Part shown: piece by piece, positions 48,091-58,750 of the stretch
Numbering within the stretch: position 1 is the stretch's first letter
Layout of the letters: each line of letters starts with the position of its first letter
Notes under the pieces: model-generated
The model's input: only the letters and a program-made list of their open reading frames with translations
Databases searched by the model: none
Told to the model about the DNA's origin: nothing
Translations under genes and position numbers: made by a program
Assembly: GCF_000208865.1 (NCBI RefSeq)
Contig: NC_018395.1
Span: 4,450,839 to 4,514,838, forward strand
DNA: 64,000 bases
Reading direction: 5' to 3'
Source: Neospora caninum Liverpool
Taxonomy: Eukaryota > Apicomplexa > Conoidasida > Eucoccidiorida > Sarcocystidae

Positions 48091-51000
48091 TCAGGCGTCT
48101 GTCCTGCTGGATACAGGCGGGCGCCTGAGAATCTCGTCGAGCTTTGACTTCGCCATCGCTTTCGCCTTTGTCTGATGCGTTCGTCGCCGTCCCTCGCGAG
48201 CGGCCGCTTTCTTCTGGATGAGCCGATTGAGAGTTTCGCTGCAGGGACAGCAAAGGCAAAAAACCGCGCAAGACACGAATCCAACGGCCAGAGTGAGCGT
48301 CTTGTGTCTTTCCACGAGACTCTGTCTCTCGGGAGGGACCACGTGCATAGTCAGATGGTGCACAGCTGGCTGTCGAGCACCCCCAGTGCATATCAGACCC
48401 TAGCAGTTGCTTCGAAACGCCTTCTGCCTCCCTCTTTGTCCCGGTGGATCACTCACCGCATGCAATGCCACTCGACTAGCACCCTCACCCCTGATGCCGC
48501 CTGGCCTGACAAACACCGGCAGACGGTCGGCAAATTATCCGACTGTGCGTACTCAGTGTCGAAACGCGCGAACCGCTTCGGGTTCTTTCCTGCCGTCCCT
48601 TACGACCTCTTAAAGGCCTCTTTCCTCACCTTCTCTGTAGTTCTGTTATGACGGGGTTGACAACCGTGCCGCCCATCTGGTTGTTCTTGACCCTGTCGTT
48701 GTACACTTTCGCCATGTCTTTTACAACTCCGTACTTGTTGCGAAAGCTTGCTTCTTCCTCTGCCTCAGCCCTCTCCCTTTTCTCGTCCTCCGCCTCCTGG
48801 CTGAAGCCCGCACGTTTCCGCCTTCGCAGGCTCTCTTCCTTCTGCCTTCCGGCGTCTTCACCCTTTCCTTCGCCTGCGTTCCCCTCCTTCTTCATCAATC
48901 CAGTCACATCTGGAAGTGTGGCCTGTATCAGCCCAGCGACAGGCATGCGCCGAGTTGGAGAGCCCAGAGAGCTCGCTCGCGTGTTTGCTCGGTTCGCTGC
49001 GAGTTGTTGCTTCCGCGCTTCCTTCCCTTCTGGTGAGTGCGCCCCGTACGCGTCCTGAGACAGGTCGACGAACTTAGGGTACAACACGTTCCGCGTAATC
49101 AAAAAGTCTTCGTTCTGCAAACCGGGAAAAGACAGAAATATGAGAGAGAGACGTGCAGACGCATGCGCTGCAAAAAGGCCGAAGGGATGCCCGCGGACAT
49201 ACACCCGAGAGAAGCGCCTTGCTCGCACCGATCTCGGCCAATCCAACAGCGAAGCCAACCAGATACGACAAACAACGGCGAAAACGAAAGAGAGAGTCGA
49301 TCAACCCTGAACGAGCGGCAAACGTCTAGAAACGTGTCGATAAATACATTGATATATACATACATATGACCTGTGTAGTGTTATGCATCAATACAAAAAA
49401 GATACGGATGAACGCCACGCCCCGCTAGCAGCGACAGATATTTTACGGCGCACAAAAACAGCGTTCTGTGGATAGGCATGTCTTAATGGGGTCTGTGTGG
49501 CAAGCACGGAGAGAACACGAACAAGGCCGCTCGCATGCGCCAGCGGTTGTCAACTCATCCGCCGGGATCGCAAGTGCTTGGCAAAGTCGAAGCACCAAAG
49601 GTGGATACCGCTTGTGCTCCTCAGCTTTCTGCAAAACCGTCAGCCGACGGTGCGAAGCAACCTTGGTTTACCTGTCGCCACGTTTTCTGCATGCGTGCCA
49701 TGTCCATGTGGCTGCGTGCGACTTCCTCGCGATCGACGCCAAGAGGGCGGCCTCCGTCGCTTTCAAGAGGAACCCGGAAGTTGGTCCGGAAGACAAAGTC
49801 CTCTGCATCTTCGTCCGTCTCGGCGTCGTCTCTCGTCGCCTGAGTCCTCGCATCTTCCTCGCCCGCCCCGGCCCTCAGGGACGCCCCATACTGTGCGTCA
49901 ACTGCGTCTCCGCCGTCGCTCGCTTCCTTTCTCTGTCTAGCGCTGCCTCGACTCCCCGTTGCCTCGCCTTGTCTCCGGCTCGCCAGTCGCTCGATTCTCT
50001 CGGGTGCCTCCTCGGGAACTTCTGAAGCAGACGGTCCCTGCGCTCCTTCCCGGACGTCGAGCCGAGACGCTTGCGGCCTCACCCCTTTCACCTTCTTCTC
50101 GAGACGCCCCGGCTTCACAAAAACCTCCAGCGCCGTCTCGTCGAGCGAGTCGAGTTCCTGCAGCGCTCGCCCGTCCTCGCTGGGCTGCCTCTCGCCTGCC
50201 GCTCGCGCATGCATGTCCAGCGGCGACAGCAGCGGAAGAGACGCCGGCGAAGACGCAAAAGACGATGCAGACGCCTCGGCGGGCACACGCGACGTCGCAG
50301 GAGTGCCTGAGGAAGGCACAGAAAGCGAGAAGGCGTGGGAAGGCATGGTGGGGAGTAAACGGAGATGAAGAAAGCGCAAAGGGACAGGACCAGAACGAAC
50401 GCACCGAGACGGGTTATTTGGGGGGAACCCAACACACACGGCAGAGAAGCATCCTGGCAAAGCAAAGAACAGAGAGAAAACGGAGGAGGCGGAGAGAAGG
50501 GGAAAGAAGCACAGTACACCAAAGTACACCACCACTGTACGGTTGTTCATCTGAACAGAGTTAGGGAGAACGGCCAGAGCGTCGTGTGTCAATTCGCACA
50601 GACGAATCACCGTCGGCGCGGCCACGGGAGATTCCTCATTTCACCGTTCCTGTTTCTTCGTTTCTCGGGTGACCGTACCGTCGACGACTGTGTACTTCGA
50701 GCCAGCAAACCGGAGGTCGCCTCCGCGCGTTCCAGAAACGCGAATGCCGCCTCCTTCGTCGAGCATATGGAACGGTTCATCTTGGTCGAGGTTCACGTGG
50801 TGTGCTTGCTGGTGGGCGGGTTCGTGCGGCGCTCGGCGCTTCGACAGTTCGAAGTCGGTCTCCGTCTCCTCGCGTTCGCCTCGTCCCCACGTAGTTTGTT
50901 CGAAACCCGCCGCGCTCGCTTCGGCCCTCTCCGCAGTCCCCTCCTGCGCCTGGCGGCGCGCCGCCTAAAACCCCCGCAGAGCGACAGAAAAGAACCGACA

Positions 51001-53840
51001 AAGGCGCTCCAGTCTCGGCGGCGACGCACGAAGCAGCTGTCGAAGAAAGAACCAGTTTGGAGAAGAAATGCAGAACGACAGAACGCAGATCACGACAAGG
51101 CTGACGGAGCACACGGCACAGACACCGCATCATCGCCGCACGCGGCAGAGCCGAGAGACACCAGACACCACTTAAAAGACAGTTCGCATCGACCACGGAC
51201 AAAGACGGTTCGCATGGACCACCTGCCAAAAAAGCCTTCCGCACCTGCCAGCGCTGAAAGCGTTTCTCGTCGGCGTCAGCATCTTCCAGCATTTCCGAAA
51301 CAGTCCTGCGGCGACTTCGTCCCCGCGCACGCCCTAGGTCTCCGTCTGTGGCAGCGCGGCGAAGGCTCTTCGCCTGAAACAACCAGAAAACCACTCATCA
51401 CAGAACATACCGCAAATCCAAACGCGCCTCAAAGAGCCCCTGGATGCATGGCGAATCACGCGCACGAAGCCTGGGCACACTGCTTTCGAGGCCGGTTCAT
51501 CCCCGTTTCCCCTGTCGCTCGCTTCCCGCCGCGTCCGTCTCTCGTTGCACACCTGCGCCTGGATGGCGTCAACTGACGGCGGGGTCTGGACCGCCCGTTC
51601 GATGTCTTGCTTCCTTGCGTCGGCCGTTCTGTCTCTCCGCGCTGCTCTCCACAGTTCACGCGATCGACGCCGTTCCTCTCCAAACAGCGCTTCGTCCAGG
51701 GCGTCGTCGTTCTCTTCTTCGTCGCGCGTCTCCCTTGCCTCTCGCGCTCTGAGCAACTCTGCTGCCTCCGGGCCTTTCTCGTTGCCGTCTTCTTTTGACT
51801 CGCCGACGCGCGCTCTCCTCGCTCCTCGCGGCGCGCTTGCTCGTCCGTCCTCGCCTTCCTCGTCCGTCGCGTCGCTCTGCACTGCCAGTGCTTTCTCGCT
51901 TCTCCACCTTTCTTCTTCTCTCTGCAGCCATTCGGGCAGCGCCTCGCTGAGGCACCGCACCTCCCCAGTCGACGCCGGTGCTGGGAGCGGTGCGCCCTGC
52001 AGTGAGTTCGCCTTGGGTGTTGGTCCTGCGTCGGGTTCTCTTTCTCGCTCTCTCCCTGCTCCGTGCAGCTTGTCGCCCGCGAGCACGGATCCCTTCCCAC
52101 GCTTCCCGAACGCGTCCGTTTGTCCAGCCTTCGTCTCGCCTTGTCGTCTGCTCCACGTGTCTCCTTCTGACAACGCCCCTGAGATCCGCTCTTCGGGTGC
52201 GTTCTCCAGCAGCTTGGTGCGATCGGGGGGGGGTCGGACCTCCCAAAAGCCACGCCGCGCGCGTGCGTCTCCTTGCGCAGGCCGCAGGTCGCCTTCTGCC
52301 AGACTTTCCTTCTGACGATCTTCTTCTCGAGCCCTCTCCAGCTCTCGCAGGTGGGCGCGCGCATTTCGCGGCAGGCGTGGGAGGCTCGCGAGGAGAGACG
52401 CAGGGTCGCCTGAGGACTGACACACGCCGAAGCGAAGGCGAGGCACAGACACCGCACGCCAGGCGACGATCCAAACAAGCAATCGTGAGAACGGAAGAAG
52501 GAACGGCGAGGCACACGCCCGCCTGGCAGGGGACGGGCAAATTGCACCGAAGGCTCTCTTCAAAGAAAAGCGACGCGTGCACATTGCGAAGGGCGGAGTG
52601 TCCCAGCCCGCGTCTCACTCTGCATGAAGAGCCTGTCACGGTGTCGACTCCTGCGCGCTCCCTCCATTCGACACACGGAGGAAAAACCCCGACTGGACAC
52701 GTCCCTCGTCTCTGGTTTCTTTCACCCTTCCTGGGGGCTTTTGTTACGTGACGGACGCGCGTGAGTTTTAAGACCAGTCTACATGCGCTCAGTTTCATAC
52801 GTTGCTCTGTTCTGAAGCTGGAAGACGGAATCATTGTATTAAGTGCCAGGTCGTTCTGGACACCGAATCCATGAACGAGAACAGTGTAGGTCTGTTGAAG
52901 ATATTTCCATCATGTTTATAAATGGGCGCGCGCGAGACACCCGCTGCGCCGCGCACCGTCCTTGTGGCTGTCTAAGCGTTGCTGAAAGTCGCGGCTGATT
53001 CTCGTGTTCTAGCGTGGGCTCTTTCCAGCGCCGGAAACATGCGCGTTTTGACATGTGCGAGCTTTCGGCTCTCTCGTTCTCTCTACCGCGCGTGACTCAC
53101 TTGATCGGCCAACTCCTCGCGGGCCGAGATGCGATGAATGACCGGGAGGTCCTCGAACAGCGCGGCTGTGCGCCACAGCCGATCGATCCGCTGCTGGCTC
53201 TCCACCATTTGCCGCACCGAGAGATGCCGATACACCGCGACGCCCTTCAGAGACTGCAGCGCGACACGAGCGGCGAAAAACGGGTGTGGAACGGACAGCG
53301 AGGGTGTACCAGAAACGCGTCAGATTGCCTGTGTTCCTGCGCCAAGCGGCGCCGTCCCCCTCGCGGCGTCGCGACGGCTTTTCGCCGCCTTCGCCCCCAC
53401 GCCTCCGACCCGTGTGTGATGGATGGAAGTCGCACGCCGCTTCGCCCTTGGCGCCGTCGTTTGTTACCTTTGCTTTCTAAAGTAGTCACTCTTGTCGCAC
53501 GCGCCAAGTGCTTGCGAACCCCCGCCCCACGCTCACGCCTCTCTCTCTTTTGCTCCCGACAACCTTCCCCCTCTGTTCCTACAAGGATCTCCGGTGTCTG
53601 CAGGGCGCATTTTCTCGCAGCGCCGAGCGCGCCGCCAGGTACGCAGAGCCTCGAACTCTCGCAAACTCCGCGCGAGCTCACCTTCGGATCGACGCGAAGC
53701 AGCGGATGCGTGTCGTCCTCAGATGAAAAGGACGAAAGAGGGACAGCGGAGTACCCCCCGTGGGGGACCGGAAGAAGCACCGGCGGCTCCGGCCCATCGC
53801 GCTGTGGACAGACAGCCGAGGGCGCAACACAGGAAGACAT
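48091..53840 (-). CDS. Unrecognised protein with near-C-terminal membrane segment
   Basis: Eight exons, minus strand: 53840-53682, 53253-53101, 52416-51553, 51373-51245, 50808-50679, 50306-49672, 49114-48630, 48325-48091; 2,790 nt, 929 residues, phases consistent throughout. The start ATG is directly preceded by an in-frame TAG. Readable blocks: YRHLSVRQMVESQQRIDRLW and FEDLPVIHRISAREELADQ (about 60-105), a long charged helical region, FHMLDEGGGIRVSG (near 465), EDFVFRTNFRVPLES (near 660), NEDFLITRNVLYPKFVDLSQ (near 695), and YGVVKDMAKVYNDRVKNNQM before ELQRR and one hydrophobic span, LTLAVGFVSCAVFCLCC, about 60 residues from the end. The layout is that of a cytosolic protein held by a C-terminal anchor with a basic tail. 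I do not recognise the family. The last acceptor (GAGAG|ACAG) is not the usual CAG; without that exon the protein would stop at ELQRR and lose the span. Confidence 0.6.
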
Positions 53841-54944
53841 CTAGAGTAAAAGCCGGTACTTCCAGGATCCACCCTCGGCTCTCCCGTACCGTCCAAATCG
53901 CGATCAGCCCACGCCCGTTCTTCTCTTTCCCACCATAACGGCGATCTGCGTCCTATTCCAGTTTCGTCGTCCAGAGCTGCCTTGCCTTTCTTCGCCCCGA
54001 TACCCCCGCATTCCCCACTTGCTGCGCGGGGGCGCGTATCCGCACAACCTGTTCTCGGTTCCGTCCTCTTGGAGTTTCCTCGTTTCCCTTCTTTACTCGA
54101 CATGCGAGTCTCCCAGCGGTCGCCTACGTCCTCAGGAAAAACAGCCCCGCTGCTCGTCGCGCTGCGATCCGCCTCGTTTTTCGCCGAAACGTCGAACCGT
54201 GGAATGCGGGAGGCCTGCGACTTCAGCCGACTGTCGCCAAGAGGAAGCAGCACAAACGCGGAGGCGCCGAGAGCCACAAAAGACACGCGAGAACCCCGAT
54301 GAACCAGCAGGCGACAAGGGGAAAGTCCACGTCGTCGCCAACTAAAGAACATCCAGAACACTGCTCTGCCACAGGGTCGGTTTCTGCCCTCCGAGAAAGG
54401 CCGGAGCCTGACGCGTCTCGCCTCCTCTCAGAATCACAATCTCTTCCGCGCGATCGCAGCCACCCCTTTTTGCTTGCTCGCCGACGATTTGCCTTTCGCG
54501 CTTCTTTTGATGTGTCTTTCGTTTCATTGTTTGCGTTTTCTGTCGTCTACCGGTACAGCGCGTTCTAACACCGCGACAAGGGCTGCGAAAACCTCCAGGA
54601 AGACTCCCCGTGAACGTCAACTTCCGATTGCGCAGTCGTGCACTTTCTCGTTTTCGGCAGCGTACAGAAGAGCGAAGCGAATCGTCGCGCTTTGCGCATG
54701 CTTCCCCAGTGCACTGAAGTCGCTAGGTTCACAAACCGGGATATATACGCACATGTACATGTACACCTATCCAGCGATCTGTATACACATATATGTGAAT
54801 ATATCAACACCTCCGGGGTTATGTTTATATATAGTTTCGTGTCAACATTTGTACCTAGGATATGTGATCATATATGTATATATATCCATAGCTATGGTAT
54901 ATCGGGCCTTGTGCTGTTAGTATTCTTTGCGTGGTTCTGGGGAT
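53841..54944. other. Intergenic between tandem minus-strand genes
   Basis: About 1.1 kb covering the 3' UTR of the upstream gene and the 5' region of the next. A minus-strand frame from an ATG at 54361 codes a Trp/Arg-rich start and one hydrophobic stretch. It could be an extra N-terminal exon of the downstream gene but is not required by it. TA-rich words cluster at about 54745-54900. Confidence 0.45.
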
Positions 54945-57305
54945 TTACTCGAGGTAGTAGTGATAGAGAAGATTGAAGCGAAGGGTGCGTTGCCGCAACG
55001 GAAATCCGTCCGGGGATTTCCACGCAAAGCGCCTTTGAATCGGGAGGTCTTCCAGCGAGGGAAGTACCACGCCTGCCTCCCCCTCTTGGCCTCTCTCTCG
55101 CAAGTGCACCTACAAAGAAAATAAGATCGAAATTGAAACACGTACTCTCACTTGTGACACATACACACTGAGACTGAAATAGGCATGCAAACACATCTAT
55201 ATATACCTATATATATGTATATATATCTATAAGTATAGTGTTGGCCAGATGGACACACAGGTCAATGTCTTTCGAGGCGAGCCTGTGGATGTCAACGAGG
55301 GAGATCTGTCTAGACCGTGCCGCCCCAAAAGAAGACGAAATAGTCGGTACAAAATGTGAAAACATCCACAGATATAATTACTTACATGCATGAAGATGTT
55401 CGTAGGTCGACAGCGACAGATGTGATCTGAATATTCAAACGTACGGTGTCTCTGACATTACGCATATATCTCTGCATATATCTCTGCATATATATATATA
55501 TATATATATGTAACTGTATGGATTCATGCGAAAGCAGCGTTTGCATTTACTGGCTTGCCATCGAAAAAAGAAAAACGCGTTGACACCAGCAGACGTACCA
55601 GAGGTTCAAGCGCCTGGAAGGTCGCATCTGTTTCCGCAGCAATGGCCTTCTGAGCGTCTTCTTCTTCCTGCGTCTTCTGCGACGTCTCGTCGTCTCCATC
55701 GTTCGCTTCACAAGCTCCAGCGTCTTCGCTTTCGTGCACCCAGACCACGCGCTCCTCTACGGGGCAGTCGGGCTCCGGCTCGTCCTGCAACCGCCGCGAA
55801 ACACGGAGACACCCTCGGCAGGAAATGCATGCCACAAAGACAGAGAAAGAGAAGGAAAGGAGAAAGAGAAAGAAAGGAGAAAGAAAAAGAAAGGAGAAAG
55901 GGAGCGAAAGATGGAGAAAGCGAAAGAACGAGAGAGAGATACAGATAGAGATACAGACAGATAAATCTTTAAAAAAAGGGACAAAGACGCCAGCGAGGCT
56001 TCCCCTAACATCACAGCGCTCTGCGTCCAGACCCTCAGGGGCGGACGTAACAGGAGAACACGGACGCAATCCCCGCAGTGTGTGTGTGTGTGTGTGTCGG
56101 GCGTGAGAATGCGAGGCAAAGGAGACTGAGGCTGGCACGGGCGTGCCAGGGAGACGCTCGAAAACGCAAACCTCGTCTTTACAACGAGCGATATAACAAA
56201 CGAGTTGAAAAGCCTTCCTGCTTGTGCGTTTTGCAGTGCATGCTGCAGGTGCCAACCCCGGCAGGCCGAGCGTGAGGGAGAGCGCGAATTCGAAAGAGAA
56301 AGAAGAGAGGGTACGCACAGAGGACGCGAGGGAGCGCAAGGAGAGAAACGGAAACCGGAAGCGACAACAGAAAAGGTCCGGACGGGACAAATCGTTTGAC
56401 GCCTTTTCTGTTTGGGCTGTCGTGTGTGTGTGTGTGTGTTCCTCGCCAGCGCTCGCGTTGGATGTCTAGGAACTCCTGGCCACAACACCCGCGTTGTTTC
56501 GCGCTTTTTAGCTTTTGAGTCTGTCCCCGATAAAGGCCCTCGACCTACAACTGCGAGCCGATGAAACTGAATCGCCTTCTTCTGGAATTTTGTAAGTTGT
56601 GTCTCCGGAAGCGGTCGAACTGAGTCGCGGATCCACAGCGGCATTTTGAGAGCCTTCGCGAGAGAGAAAAATCGGAAACGGAAAAAAGTGCAAACGAGAG
56701 ATGTCCACAGCAGGAAAAGCGCAAACGGCGGGACGGCAACAGGGCAAAGATTTTGGAACTCCAAACGTGTTGCTATTCATTCGCCAATTACTCAAGCTTT
56801 CAGTACTCCCCGATGTATATATAATAGGCTTAAATATATATATATATATATATTATATACTCTAACTGGCATGCGTATACATGTACGATGATTGAGATAT
56901 TTATACATAAACGTGGTAGAACAAGACGCTTCCAGTTTTTGTTTACCCGAGCCTCCTTCATTTTCTCCTGCCGTTCGCTTCTTCGCGCCTGGCCGTCTTC
57001 AATGAAAGCGCGAAACGCCTTCAGCGAAAGGGGATTGAACTGCAACTAGAGAATGACGCGAAGACACGCACAGAAAACTCACAGAACCCCGAATCCGTAT
57101 ATACCTGTCAACCCGTCGTCGACACAAACATATATATAAATATATATTTATATATAAATATATGTAAATATATATAAAAATATATATTTATATATAAATA
57201 TATACATATATAAATATATATAAATATATAAATATACATAAATATATGTAAATATATATAAATATATATATTTATATATAAATATATACATATATAAATA
57301 TATAA

Positions 57306-57336
<31 letters not shown>

Positions 57337-57396
57337 CATATATATAAATATATATATATATATATAAATACATACATATATATATATATATATATA

Positions 57397-57431
<35 letters not shown>

Positions 57432-58712
57432 GAAGAGTCACTTATACGTATATTCACATACAGGAGAGAAGTAAATGTGCGAGGAAGTGCAGATACACAT
57501 TCCGCCGTGTACGTGTGCGTGGCAGGTTCTCTCGTGTTTGGCTGCAGCCATGAGTGGACGTCGACAACTCCGTCTCTGTCTCTCTACGTCTCTGCTTCTC
57601 CTGGTTTTGTGGATGGAGGCGGCAGACAGATAGCGCGCTGGGCGTCGATTCGGCCTTTCCTACAAAAATGTAAATCTTTTTTTCAAAGAGGTGACTTCCG
57701 CCTTTCGCGTTGGCAAACGGCTGCGGGTCGCCCTTACCTCGTCCCCCAGTCCTGCGCGTTGAGCGGCCTCGGCGATGCGAGTCGCTTTGCGACGTTCTTC
57801 TTGGATTTTTTCTGCAACTCTTTCAGTGAGCTTTTCAATCGCGAGGAGACCCATGTCTAGGTCGTGCGCATTCATCGTCGAGGGCAAAAGCGAAACGGAG
57901 AGAATTTTGCTGTAAGCCGTTCGCTCGTCGCTCTCTGCCCACACCGTCTTCGAATCCACGCCGCGGGTGTACAGACGGCACACCTGCAGGGACACCCAAA
58001 AGCACGCGAAGCGCGAGAGAGAGACAGCGACCACGGCGGTAGAAAAAAAGCCAGAGAAACGGACAGACCGCGGACGATGTTCCAGTCAACGAAAGAGGGG
58101 AGATGAGGCCGCGCTGCCATGCGGCAGGCTGAACCGAGTTGCGAAGTGCCGGCTGTGGGAGAACATGGGAAGTAAAAGAGCAGAACAAGGGCGAGATCGA
58201 AACGCACGGACGTACAAGCACACGGAAGACAGAGCCCACATTAAAAGCGAACGACACACACGGAACAAGACAAGCAGAAGAAAAAGATAGGAAGAGCTAC
58301 AAAAAAGGTAGAAAGACCTCCACAAGTTAGGAGGCAGACGGAACGACACGCGGAAAGAAAACTGAGCGATTCAGTGAGACGCGCGTGAACCGGGCTTTTC
58401 TGAAACGAACGTGATCGCCTCCATTACCATGTATTGGCCAAAGAGGACGTAGAGGAGATCCTTGGTGGTTACGCGGCCTTCCGAGCTCCGCAGGCGAAGA
58501 GGCGGCTGGCGGTAGATCGGGCATTTACTCTTTTTCGCGCAGCCTCGGCAAACCTGGAAAACGCGCGAAAAAACACCTCGCCGCAGTCCAGAGAAACAAT
58601 CAACGGCTCCGAGGGACACACACATTTCTCTCTTGACGCCGCCTAAATATATGCATGGAAATTTATAGGCATACTGTAGATATCGATATACGTATAGGCG
58701 TGTTCAAACCAC

Positions 58713-58750
<38 letters not shown>

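Noticed and set aside
51456..52547. 363- and 392-codon minus-strand frames overlapping exon 3 of the 929-residue gene
   Set aside because: Arg-rich alternate frames. Only the 51553-52416 frame has both splice sites in phase.
57108..57457. Frames of alternating Ile and Tyr over the A/T island
   Set aside because: Direct translations of (TA)n microsatellite DNA, not proteins.
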